A stretch of DNA of 64,000 bases from JBJELF01 sp051879015 (GTDB lineage: Bacteria > Bacillota > Clostridia > Lachnospirales > Lachnospiraceae). Below the pieces are notes generated by a model that worked only from the letters and a program-made list of their open reading frames with translations, was not told where the DNA came from and ran no database searches. Each line of letters begins with the position of its first letter. Position 1 is the first letter of the stretch. Shown piece after piece: positions 52,396-60,417 of this stretch. Location: assembly GCA_051879015.1 (NCBI GenBank), contig JBJELF010000040.1, positions 1-64,000 on the forward strand, written 5' to 3'. Both the position numbers and the translations under genes were made by a program.

Positions 52396-53484
52396 TCACG
52401 GAAGATAAACACTATGATTATGCTGCTTTAAAATATCCATCGCTTTTATGCGGGATGCCTCATCATAAAATTCAATTTTAAGAACTCCAGGGTCGGAAAG
52501 GCGATTGTTGCTGATGCCGATATTTTTGATGCTGACTTCATGGTACGCCAGAAAAGAGGAAATGGCGGCAATAGCACCAGGGCGATCCTCGATATCCAAG
52601 AAGATGGAATATTGTGGCGGAAGTGCTCCTTTTGAGCGTTCTGGAATGGAGCTGCGGTATGCGCCGGATTCCTCAAATAATTGATGGATGGCGGCACCAT
52701 TGCCGCTGCGAATATCGGTTAAGGTATGCTGCAAAGATGCAATGTAATCTTCCAACAAGTCTCCTAGATTGTCGCGGTTGGTCATGCAAATCTGTTCCCA
52801 CATGATAGGGGAGGACGAGGCAATACGAGTGATATCCTTGAAGCCACCGGCAGCAATTCGTCTCATCACTTGATCTTCTGAGTCGGAATCTTTTACCAGA
52901 TTAACCAGAGAGGCAGCAACGATATGGGGCAGATGGCTGATGCCGGCTACACTATAGTCATGCTTATGATAGTCTAAGATTAAAGGAATTGCTTTCAAAT
53001 CTCTGACCATCATAAGCATCAAGTCCAGTTGAGCTTGGGTTGACTGAGTTGTTGGAGTCAGTACATAATAGGCATTTTCTAAAAGATGGTCGGTAGAGTT
53101 TTGATATCCAGTGCGCTCTGAGCCAGTCATGGGATGACCGCCAATAAAATATTTTTCCATGTCTAGTCGGATGATTTCCTCGTGGATATTGGTTTTAGTG
53201 CTTCCAACATCGGTCAGCAGAGTGCCCTCCTTTACAATCGGTTTGAGTAAATTTAAATAGTAGGCATTGTAGGAAACGGGAGTGCAGAGAAAGATAATGT
53301 CACAGTCAGCCAGTTTTTCGTCCACACGGTCTAAAATAATATCGATATTGCCGTCGGCAGCTGCCTGTTCCAGGGTGGAGCGAGTGCGGGCGTAGGCCAT
53401 AATTTGATAGTCTGGGTGTATTTTTTTAATACGTCTTGCTATAGAACCGCCAATCAGTCCAAAGCCAATAAATCCAAGTGTCAT
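52396..53484 (-). CDS. tyrA: Prephenate dehydrogenase with ACT domain
   Basis: TyrA oxidatively decarboxylates prephenate to 4-hydroxyphenylpyruvate for tyrosine synthesis. The 362-residue product starts at 53484, nine bases after AGGAGA; an earlier in-frame ATG adds an unrelated 31-residue tail. It has the NAD-binding GFGLIGG (residues 7-13), FLCTPVS, TDVGSTK and GGHPMTGSERTGY with the catalytic histidine. A C-terminal ACT domain (FLDIEDRPGAIAAISSFLAYH) suggests feedback control by tyrosine. The leader carries a strong hairpin. Confidence 0.94.
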   Translation of the reverse strand: MTLGFIGFGLIGGSIARRIKKIHPDYQIMAYARTRSTLEQAAADGNIDIILDRVDEKLADCDIIFLCTPVSYNAYYLNLLKPIVKEGTLLTDVGSTKTNIHEEIIRLDMEKYFIGGHPMTGSERTGYQNSTDHLLENAYYVLTPTTQSTQAQLDLMLMMVRDLKAIPLILDYHKHDYSVAGISHLPHIVAASLVNLVKDSDSEDQVMRRIAAGGFKDITRIASSSPIMWEQICMTNRDNLGDLLEDYIASLQHTLTDIRSGNGAAIHQLFEESGAYRSSIPERSKGALPPQYSIFLDIEDRPGAIAAISSFLAYHEVSIKNIGISNNRLSDPGVLKIEFYDEASRIKAMDILKQHNHSVYLP

Positions 53485-53514
53485 AAAATTGTATCTCCTA
53501 ATGTGATATTTGTG

Positions 53515-53543
53515 ATGTCGCCGTTTTAGTAAAGCGGCGACAT
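53515..53543 (-). promoter_or_regulatory. Hairpin in the tyrA leader
   Basis: ATGTCGCCG and CGGCGACAT arms pair around a TTTTAGTAAAG loop region, about 30 bases upstream of tyrA. It lacks T-box features. It might stabilise the mRNA or act as an upstream terminator. Confidence 0.45.
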
Positions 53544-53677
53544 TTGAAATTCTATGCAATTGTAAGGCATAAGGCAATAAAAGTCAAGTTTAAGTGTTTA
53601 AAAATTTAACACATAAAATCATTGAACTGTATGAGCAAGTAGAGAGATAGTTCAAATGGTTCATGTTTTGTTGCTTC

Positions 53678-53736
53678 CAAAGTCCTGCTTTTTCATGTAA
53701 ACATGAAAAGCAGGACCTTTTGACTTGGTATCATAT
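53678..53736. repeat. Dispersed palindromic repeat, copy 12 (long-hairpin form)
   Basis: GTCCTGCTTTTTCATGT pairs with ACATGAAAAGCAGGAC, followed by CTTTTGACTTGGTATCATAT. The terminal ATGATACC on the minus strand provides the TGA stop of the metallophosphoesterase gene. Confidence 0.75.
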
Positions 53737-54648
53737 TCGTTTAGAATGCGATGTCTTTGCTTGATGTTGTAGAGTGATGCAGACTATTTCTGGTAAATTG
53801 TTGAGACGAATATTAATCGAGTGAGTGCCTAGTCCTGCGCTGATGATGCTGTCTTTCCCATGAATCTTTAAGTGTCCACGGTCTCTTTTGCAGAAAAATT
53901 GAAATTGTGGTGTCATAAGTCCACCAAGAAAGGGCAATCGTATGGTGCCGCCATGAAAATGTCCAGACAAAGATAAATCCGCTCCCCAGTCAATATATTG
54001 CTCTAGGTAAAGTGGGGAGTGGGCCAGCAAAATACAAAAGCCGTTTTTGGGAGCCGGACCAAGTTTGCTTTGAACATAGTCAGAAGCCATTGGATATTTG
54101 AGGAATTTATGAGAATAATAAGGTTCATCAATATCTAAGCCTGCGAGATAAAGGTAGCAGTCCTTGACCTTAATTTGGCATAGTTCATTCTCAAGATACA
54201 CAATGTTAGGATCAAGCTCTGCACGAAAGCGAGTGTACCAATCAGGAAATAGTTCAGGGGCATTTTTCATACGTTGTTCATGATTGCCGTTGGAGTAGAT
54301 AACAGGGTATGATTGAGCCAGTGTGTTGATGACATGGAGAGGAATGTGAAAATCACATTTGTGATAAGATTTTGTAATCATACTGTCACCGCCGCACAGC
54401 ACTAAATCAGGATGAAATTGGTCGATGGCTTCCAATAATGATGCATTATCATTGCCAAACACCTGATTATGCAAATCTGACAGAAACACCAAGCGATATC
54501 CATCAAGACCTACTGGTATTTCAGGTGATGTAATGCTATAATGAGTAGTTGTAAAATGTTTGCGCTCCCACTGAGAGCGTATTAGGCAGAGGATAGCGGC
54601 AAGGCTCATTGATGTTCCAAAAATGGCAAGCTGTTTTGTGTGTTTCAT
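53731..54648 (-). CDS. Membrane-anchored metallophosphoesterase
   Basis: The product from 54648 is 305 residues. One N-terminal hydrophobic helix is followed by a calcineurin-like phosphoesterase domain with all metal-binding blocks: LSDLHNQVFG, LCGGDSM, YSNGNHEQR, LLAHSPLY and LSGHFHGG. Relatives include YkuE/YaeI-type enzymes acting on lipids or phosphodiesters in the envelope. An alternative start at 54675 adds nine residues; neither has a good Shine-Dalgarno. The stop codon lies in a dispersed repeat. The gene is divergent from scpA. Confidence 0.84.
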   Translation of the reverse strand: MKHTKQLAIFGTSMSLAAILCLIRSQWERKHFTTTHYSITSPEIPVGLDGYRLVFLSDLHNQVFGNDNASLLEAIDQFHPDLVLCGGDSMITKSYHKCDFHIPLHVINTLAQSYPVIYSNGNHEQRMKNAPELFPDWYTRFRAELDPNIVYLENELCQIKVKDCYLYLAGLDIDEPYYSHKFLKYPMASDYVQSKLGPAPKNGFCILLAHSPLYLEQYIDWGADLSLSGHFHGGTIRLPFLGGLMTPQFQFFCKRDRGHLKIHGKDSIISAGLGTHSINIRLNNLPEIVCITLQHQAKTSHSKRI

Positions 54649-54660
54649 AAATTTTAGTCT

Positions 54661-54701
54661 GGTGCGAACACCCATTGCCTTTTGGCGGTGGGAGGAGCAC
54701 C
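54661..54701. terminator. GC-rich hairpin between divergent genes
   Basis: GGTGC and CACCCATTGCC arms pair with GGCGGTGGGAGG and GCACC around TTTT. The inner part closely resembles the hairpin at 5723-5758 after pyk. It lies in the leader of the phosphoesterase gene. No terminator T-run is obvious on either strand. Confidence 0.5.
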
Positions 54702-54938
54702 ATTTTCCTTTCTAACAGAATTTACTTTTCTGTTGTTTTGTGATAAAATAAATTGGCAATATCTGAGATAGGGAAAATTGTTGCGTGAAAAATACCCCTG
54801 TCGGTATCTTGAAAAGTATATATGAGGTTGTCGTACAAGAAGTCCTCGCAGATATAGTGTAAAATTGTGAAAGAAAATTGTCAAGCCTTGTTGTATAGAA
54901 AAACTGGGGAGGAAAAAAGCAAAAGGAGATGTTGTATT

Positions 54939-55730
54939 ATGCAGATTGAAATAAAATTAAATTCATTTGAAGGTCCATTAGATTTACTGCTGCATTTAAT
55001 TGATAAAAACAAGGTCAATATTTACGACATTCCAATTGCGGAAATTACGAAACAGTATATGGAATACATTGATAGTTTGGAAGTTGATGATCTGGATTTG
55101 ATGAGTGACTTTTTGGTGATGGGTGCAACTTTGATTCAGATAAAAGTTGAAATGTTGCTGCCTCCAGAGGTGGATGAAATGGGAGAAGAAATTGACCCGC
55201 GCGAAGACTTGGCGGAACGTCTGGTAGAATATCGTATGTTTAAGATAGCAGCTGCTGAGCTGAAAGAGAGAGAAAATGATGAATTTTTTTTGCATCGAAG
55301 AGAAGTACCGAAAGAGGTGGAGACCTATCAGCCGCCAGTAGAGCTCTTTAGTTTGTTAGAAGATGTGAGTGCGGAGCAGTTAAAAAAATTATATCAGGAT
55401 TTGGTTGCCCGCAGTGAGGAGCGAGTAGATACTGTGCGAAGCAAATTTGGCACCATTACCAAAGAAAAATTGCGTGTTTCCGATAAAATTACAGCAATTA
55501 TGGAGTATAGCAGGACAAGACCAGTTTTTGCTTTTCGCAATGTATTAAATGAAAGCAGCAGTCGTGTAGATGTGGTGGTGACTTTGTTGGCTTGCCTGGA
55601 ATTGATTAAGATGGGATACATCTTTGTGAGCCAGGAAGAAGCCTTTGGAGAAATCTATATGGAATGGAATGTGAACCAGACAGCAGCGTTGGATAAGGAG
55701 GCTTTGGCAGAATATGACAAGGGATTATAA
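54939..55730 (+). CDS. scpA: Segregation and condensation protein A
   Basis: ScpA is the kleisin subunit of the SMC-ScpAB condensin that compacts and segregates the chromosome. The 263-residue product starts at 54939 after AAGGAGATG; the in-frame ATG at 54867 lies upstream of that site. The N-terminal FEGPLDLLLHLIDKNKVNIYDIPIAEITKQYMEYI and the MSDFLVMGATLIQIKVEMLLPP helix are diagnostic in overlapping parts. The C-terminal winged helix includes FVSQEEAFGEI. It overlaps scpB by 17 bases. Confidence 0.95.
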   Translation: MQIEIKLNSFEGPLDLLLHLIDKNKVNIYDIPIAEITKQYMEYIDSLEVDDLDLMSDFLVMGATLIQIKVEMLLPPEVDEMGEEIDPREDLAERLVEYRMFKIAAAELKERENDEFFLHRREVPKEVETYQPPVELFSLLEDVSAEQLKKLYQDLVARSEERVDTVRSKFGTITKEKLRVSDKITAIMEYSRTRPVFAFRNVLNESSSRVDVVVTLLACLELIKMGYIFVSQEEAFGEIYMEWNVNQTAALDKEALAEYDKGL

Positions 55731-56328
55731 GAAAGGTCAAATAGAAGCAATTTTGTTTACTATGGGAGAGTCAGTAACACTTTCTACGCTGGCAGAGGTT
55801 CTGGAGCTGCCCAAAAAAGAGGTGCAAAGTCTTCTTCATGAGATGATGGCAGCCTATGAAATGGAGCAGAGAGGAATTCGTATTTTGGAGCTAGAGGACA
55901 GTTATCAAATGTGCAGTGCCAGGGAATATTATGATATACTGACCAAGGTAGCGGCAAAGCCAAAAAAAAATAATTTGAGTGATGCCATGTTGGAGGTCTT
56001 GGCCATTGTGGCCTATCAGCAGCCAGTGACGAAAAGTACCATTGAAAAAATTCGGGGAGTACGCTCTGACCATCCAGTCAATAAATTGCTGGAATATGAG
56101 TTGATTGAGGAACGAGGAAGGTTGGAAGCACCGGGACGTCCTATTTTATTTGGTACGACGGAGGGATTTTTGCGCCAATTTGGTTTCTCTTCGGTGAAAG
56201 AGCTTCCTCAGTTGGAGCATGAAGAAATGATAGAGGATAAAAAATTAGATGCTTCAGCAGAGGATGCAGGAGAAAAATTAGAACAGATCGAAAAAAATGA
56301 AATCTTTGATCCAATTTTAGGATACTAA
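55714..56328 (+). CDS. scpB: Segregation and condensation protein B
   Basis: ScpB, 204 residues, forms the dimeric winged-helix partner of ScpA. It contains IEAILFTMGESVTLSTLAEVLEL, the SDAMLEVLAIVAYQQPVTKSTIEKIRGVRSD block and LLEYELIEERGRLEAPGRPILFGTTEGFLRQFG, given here in overlapping parts. It starts inside scpA, which implies translational coupling. The final codons GY and the stop lie within the start of a dispersed repeat. Confidence 0.95.
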   Translation: MTRDYKKGQIEAILFTMGESVTLSTLAEVLELPKKEVQSLLHEMMAAYEMEQRGIRILELEDSYQMCSAREYYDILTKVAAKPKKNNLSDAMLEVLAIVAYQQPVTKSTIEKIRGVRSDHPVNKLLEYELIEERGRLEAPGRPILFGTTEGFLRQFGFSSVKELPQLEHEEMIEDKKLDASAEDAGEKLEQIEKNEIFDPILGY

Positions 56329-56430
56329 GGTTAAAAGGTTATACATTTCATGCTTGCATGAAAAGGTATGATTTTGAGACTTATCAAAACATGAGAAAGT
56401 AGTCTAAATGGGGCTGATTTCAAAATTTTA
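56320..56430. repeat. Composite dispersed repeat, copy 13, at the end of scpB
   Basis: GGATACTAAGGTTAAAAGGT leads into an ATACATTTCATGC/GCATGAAAAGGTAT hairpin. A second module, AAAACATGAGAAAGTAGTCT, matches the second module of the repeat at 47152. The scpB TAA stop lies within the first bases. Confidence 0.66.
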
Positions 56431-56455
56431 TAAATGAAATAGTTTGGAGGAATTT

Positions 56456-56848
56456 ATGTTTACAAGGAAAAAAATACAGGTAGTGATGTTAAGTTGTGTA
56501 ACAATGGTAACATTGGTTGTTGGAATGATAAAGAGTGCGCAATTAATGGAGGAAGAAAAGGAATATCAACTTCGTCAGGCTTCCATTGAAGTGGGAAAAC
56601 AACAGCTGCAGAAGCAGGAGGAAGAACAGGCTTTAAAAGAAAGTGAAGTTAGCAGCTTAAAGAAGCAAAATCAGCAGCAGGAAAGCTCTTGGAAGGAAGT
56701 TCAAAAATTAAATGAGGAGCAAGTACAAAATTTGAGTCAATTAGAGTTAGAAAAAGAGAGTCTGCAAGCGGAAGTTAATGCTGAGGAGGATAGAAAAGAA
56801 AATCTTCAGCAGCAGAAGGATGAGATTCAGCAGCAGTTACTGCCATAA
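56456..56848 (+). CDS. Membrane-anchored coiled-coil protein, unknown function
   Basis: The 130-residue protein begins at the ATG five bases after GGAGG at 56456; a TTG twelve bases earlier is less suitable. It has one N-terminal membrane helix (about residues 8-27) and a long, Gln/Glu/Lys-rich coiled coil over the rest. It is directly followed by a deacetylase with the same layout of anchor plus coiled coil, so the two might pair through these segments. There is no catalytic domain. Confidence 0.7.
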   Translation: MFTRKKIQVVMLSCVTMVTLVVGMIKSAQLMEEEKEYQLRQASIEVGKQQLQKQEEEQALKESEVSSLKKQNQQQESSWKEVQKLNEEQVQNLSQLELEKESLQAEVNAEEDRKENLQQQKDEIQQQLLP

Positions 56849-56874
56849 CTTTTAAGTAAAAAGGGGATAAAAAA

Positions 56875-58011
56875 ATGAAAAAAAAATACATGTGGAAGAA
56901 ATATGTATGGATTAGCCTGATTTTTTTGTGTGCTTGGGTTATTATGTTTTGGGGATTTCGCAGAGTTGAAAAGCGTTATGAGGAAAAGAAAGTAATGCAG
57001 GAAGAAGAATTGCAAAATCAATCCTTTCAGGAAGAAGAAAACGAAAAGAAAATCAATGCATTAGAGGAATCCATTGGGGAATTGGCAGAGCAGAGTGAGC
57101 AGTTGGCACAAAGGTTATCTTCTGAGCAGGAGGAGCAGGTTTCTTTGTGTCAGGCTGTCTTGGAATGCGAAAATCAAAAAATACAGCTGATACAGGAGTT
57201 GACAGATTTACAGTCAGAAAATCAGAGGGCTTTGAGTGAGATTGAGGTTTTAGCTTCGAGTCTTCGCTCTCAGCAGGAGAGTATTGCTGAGTCAATCCGT
57301 CAGGAAAGTATAGCGGAGTCAATTCGCCAGGAAAGTGCAGCAGAATCTATCCGTCAGGAGCAGCTGTCGAGTAGCCAACCCCAGGTGACTGGAAAAAACG
57401 TCTATCTTACATTTGATGATGGACCATCGTACTTGACGCAGGCAGTATTAGATACGTTGGACCAGTATGGTGTGAAAGCCACTTTTTTTGTGGTATATAA
57501 TCCGCAGAATGAAAATTTATATAAAGAGATCGTTAATCGAGGTCATGCGATCGGTATTCATTCGACAACTCACTCTTATAGTCAGATTTATGCTTCCTAC
57601 GAGGCATGGCTGAATGATTTTACACAAATCTACAACTATGTCTGGCAGGTGACGGGCGTAAGAGCTCAGCTATATCGTTTTCCAGGAGGAAGCAATGGAA
57701 GTCATTGTCCAAGTAATGTAAAGGAGCAGGCTATCGCATATTTGCACAGCATTGGAGTCGAATATTTCGACTGGAATGTGGTATGTGGGGATGGAGATGT
57801 AGTGACAGCAGAGGAATCCTATAATAATGTGGTCAGCACAATTAATCAGCGCACAATTCCTGTGGTATTGATGCATGATGGGGCAAAGAAGGAAACGACA
57901 TTAGAATCATTGCCGCGAATTTTACAGCAGTTAAAGGATTGGGGATACTGTTTTGCTCCTCTCAGTATAGACGTGCCGCCCATTCATCAGGGAGAAAGTT
58001 GGGATTATTAG
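56875..58011 (+). CDS. Polysaccharide deacetylase (NodB/CE4) with membrane anchor and coiled coil
   Basis: The 378-residue enzyme has an N-terminal membrane helix (about residues 9-26), a coiled coil to about residue 130, three tandem QESIAESIR-like repeats (residues about 138-165), then a CE4 deacetylase domain. Motifs are TFDDGPS with the catalytic base and metal-binding aspartates, HSTTHSY with the two metal-binding histidines, RFPGGS, and a final histidine in VLMHD. Such enzymes remove acetyl groups from N-acetylglucosamine or N-acetylmuramic acid in peptidoglycan. GGGGATAAAAAA precedes the ATG. Confidence 0.9.
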   Translation: MKKKYMWKKYVWISLIFLCAWVIMFWGFRRVEKRYEEKKVMQEEELQNQSFQEEENEKKINALEESIGELAEQSEQLAQRLSSEQEEQVSLCQAVLECENQKIQLIQELTDLQSENQRALSEIEVLASSLRSQQESIAESIRQESIAESIRQESAAESIRQEQLSSSQPQVTGKNVYLTFDDGPSYLTQAVLDTLDQYGVKATFFVVYNPQNENLYKEIVNRGHAIGIHSTTHSYSQIYASYEAWLNDFTQIYNYVWQVTGVRAQLYRFPGGSNGSHCPSNVKEQAIAYLHSIGVEYFDWNVVCGDGDVVTAEESYNNVVSTINQRTIPVVLMHDGAKKETTLESLPRILQQLKDWGYCFAPLSIDVPPIHQGESWDY

Positions 58012-58076
58012 GTATACTAAAAATGTGTTTTTCATAAGATGGGTTAATAAGCGAAGTAATTATGACAGGATGGCTC

Positions 58077-59240
58077 ATGAAAGCGCAGAAAAAACATCAT
58101 AAATACATAATTTTGGTATATTGTATTTTGTTGACTCAGATATTCTTTTTTTCACCCCTGCATTCACAGGCTTTGGAGGATACCGAACTCTACGCCAAAT
58201 CAGCTCTTTTGATGGATGCGGATTCAGGCAGAGTGCTTTACTCAAAAAATGGCGATGAAATCATGCCTATGGCGAGTACCACTAAAATCATGACAGCAAT
58301 CTTGGCTATTGAGTCGGGGCGTTTGGATGAGATATTTGAGGTTTCTTCTTATGCAGCTAGTATGCCAAAAGTGAAGTTGGGACTACAGGCTGATGAACAG
58401 TATTATTTGAAGGATTTATTGTATTCACTGATGTTGGAGAGTCATAATGACACAGCAGTGGTCATTGCGGAAGGTTTGGCTGGTTCAGTGGAAAATTTTG
58501 CTGAGTGGATGAATGAAAAGGCTAGAGAGCTTGGCTGTGAGCAGACTAATTTTGTGACACCTAATGGCTTGGATGCCGATGGGCATCATACGACAGCACA
58601 AGAATTAGCTCTCATTGCACGATATGCTTTACAAGATGATACCTTTTGTTCTATAATCAATACAAGATCCTATTCTTTTTCCAGCATAGATGGAAAGAGA
58701 AATTTTTCTGTGACAAATAAAGATGCTTTTTTGGATTTGTATGAGGGAGCGTTTGGGGTTAAAACTGGATTTACAGGAAAGGCAGGATATTGTTTTGTCG
58801 GTGCAGTAAAACGGGGAGAGAAAATTTTTATTGCGGTAGTATTAGCTTGTGGCTGGCCTCCAAATAAAAGTTGGAAGTGGCATGATATGCGTTTGATGAT
58901 GGATTATGGCATGGAAAATTATGAAAAAAAGATGGTTTTTGAGGGAAAAGAAAATTTTGATACGATAGAAGTGGAAAATGGTAAGATTGGCAAAATTTTG
59001 CTTCGGTGTGAGGGGGAACTGGAGCTGCTGTTGAGGGAAGATGAGGTAGTTTCTGTGCATTATAGTTATCCGAAGCGAGTGGAGGCTCCTGTTGCGGAGG
59101 GAGATATTGTGGGATATGCAGATGTCTATATTGATGGAGAAAGTTATGCCAGTTTTCCAATTTATGCAGCTTCGTCAGATGAGTGCATTGATTTTCAATG
59201 GTGTTTGGAGTATGTATTAGAAATTTTTTTTGGCAGTTAA
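58077..59240 (+). CDS. D-alanyl-D-alanine carboxypeptidase (PBP5/DacF type), paralogue 2
   Basis: The 387-residue protein has a signal peptide ending near SQA (about residue 31) and the three penicillin-binding motifs STTK (ASTTKIMTA), SHN (ESHNDTA) and KTG (GVKTGFTGKAGYCF). Downstream sequence, the WPPNKSWKWHDMRLMMDYG segment and a C-terminal beta domain, follows the DacF group. The start at 58077 has AGGATGG upstream; 58062 is an alternative. It follows the deacetylase by about 65 bases and probably belongs to the same wall-maturation group. Confidence 0.92.
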   Translation: MKAQKKHHKYIILVYCILLTQIFFFSPLHSQALEDTELYAKSALLMDADSGRVLYSKNGDEIMPMASTTKIMTAILAIESGRLDEIFEVSSYAASMPKVKLGLQADEQYYLKDLLYSLMLESHNDTAVVIAEGLAGSVENFAEWMNEKARELGCEQTNFVTPNGLDADGHHTTAQELALIARYALQDDTFCSIINTRSYSFSSIDGKRNFSVTNKDAFLDLYEGAFGVKTGFTGKAGYCFVGAVKRGEKIFIAVVLACGWPPNKSWKWHDMRLMMDYGMENYEKKMVFEGKENFDTIEVENGKIGKILLRCEGELELLLREDEVVSVHYSYPKRVEAPVAEGDIVGYADVYIDGESYASFPIYAASSDECIDFQWCLEYVLEIFFGS

Positions 59241-59259
59241 GCTATGATAGGAGGGACAT

Positions 59260-60273
59260 ATGAAGTTTGCAGATATGCATTGTGATACGATATCGCGGCT
59301 TTTTTCAGAGAGAGAGAAAACAAGTCTGGGATATTCGACAGAAAGTTTACAGTCTAATAGAATAAAAAATACTCTTCGTTCCAATCAATTTCATCTTGAT
59401 TTAGAGCGAATGAAGGAAGCAAATTATGCATTGCAAACTTTTGCAATGTTTGTATATTTAAATAGGACAGCAGATCCATTTACTTACTGTAATCAAATGA
59501 TTGATTTTTATTTTTCAGAGCTACATAAAAATAGTGATTTGATACGTCCTGTCTTGTCGTATGAGGATATACTAAAAAATGAAGAGATGGGGAAAATGTC
59601 TGCGCTGCTTTCTATTGAGGAGGGAGAAGCCTGTCTTGGAGAGATTGAAAATTTAAAGCATTTTTATCAGCGTGGTGTGCGTATGATGACTTTGACCTGG
59701 AATTTTGAAAATTCATTGGCTTATCCGAATATTATTCGAGATGTTTTAAATCGTCCAAATAAGACTCATGGACTGAAAGCAAAAGGTTTTGAATTTCTGG
59801 AGGCAATGGAAGCGATGAAAATTATTCTGGATGTGTCTCATTTGGGGGATGCGGGAATTTTGGATGTGTTGGAAAATACGAAAAAGCCCTTTATCGCTTC
59901 CCATTCCAATGCACGGGCGGTTACTAATCATGTGCGAAATTTGACGGATGATATGATTTCGCAGATGGGAGATCGTGGATGTATTGCCGGATTAAATTTT
60001 GGAGCTGATTTTACGACAGATACACCAGAAATGCCCTATGGCTCATTGGATATGTTAGTGGAACATGTGCGCTATATGACTGATTTGGGCGGTATGGATT
60101 TTGTGGCTCTTGGCACGGACTTTGATGGGATTTCCAACAAAGATATTGAGCTGAAAAATTGTAGTATGATGCCGCGCCTGTTTGATGCCCTGCAGAAGGC
60201 TGGCTTCCATGAATCGGAGATTGATAAAATTTGTTACAAAAATTTTTTCCGCATTTTAAAAGAATTATTGTGA
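59260..60273 (+). CDS. Membrane dipeptidase family M19 (renal dipeptidase-like)
   Basis: The 337-residue enzyme belongs to peptidase family M19, zinc dipeptidases acting on short peptides including D-amino acid dipeptides. The metal-binding residues are seen in ADMHCDTI near the start, SIEEGEACLG, DVSHLGD and ASHSNARAV. The conserved LGTDFDGIS closes the active site. It has no signal peptide, so it acts in the cytoplasm. It begins 19 bases after the carboxypeptidase gene with AGGAGGG upstream and could help recycle wall peptides. A strong terminator follows. Confidence 0.9.
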   Translation: MKFADMHCDTISRLFSEREKTSLGYSTESLQSNRIKNTLRSNQFHLDLERMKEANYALQTFAMFVYLNRTADPFTYCNQMIDFYFSELHKNSDLIRPVLSYEDILKNEEMGKMSALLSIEEGEACLGEIENLKHFYQRGVRMMTLTWNFENSLAYPNIIRDVLNRPNKTHGLKAKGFEFLEAMEAMKIILDVSHLGDAGILDVLENTKKPFIASHSNARAVTNHVRNLTDDMISQMGDRGCIAGLNFGADFTTDTPEMPYGSLDMLVEHVRYMTDLGGMDFVALGTDFDGISNKDIELKNCSMMPRLFDALQKAGFHESEIDKICYKNFFRILKELL

Positions 60274-60279
60274 AAATTG

Positions 60280-60320
60280 TGCAGGTATGAAACTCCTTTC
60301 ATGCCTGCATATTTTTTTTT
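60280..60320 (+). terminator. Terminator of the dipeptidase gene
   Basis: TGCAGG and ATGAAA arms pair with TTTCAT and CCTGCA around ACTCC, followed by a run of nine Ts after ATA. Confidence 0.88.
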
Positions 60321-60335
60321 CTTCCTGCCATACTA

Positions 60336-60384
60336 TTGATGTTGAGGTCAAAAGGTATTTTGACCTTTTGACTCTGGTATTATA
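60336..60384. repeat. Dispersed palindromic repeat, copy 14, with both end types
   Basis: TTGATGTTGAGGTCAAAAGG is followed by TATTTTGACCTTTTGACTCTGGTATTATA. It contains the GTTG-type and ACCA-type ends in opposite orientations, and so best shows the layout of the family. Confidence 0.8.
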
Positions 60385-60417
60385 CGATTATAGATAATAA
60401 AGAATGGAGGAAAAGAA

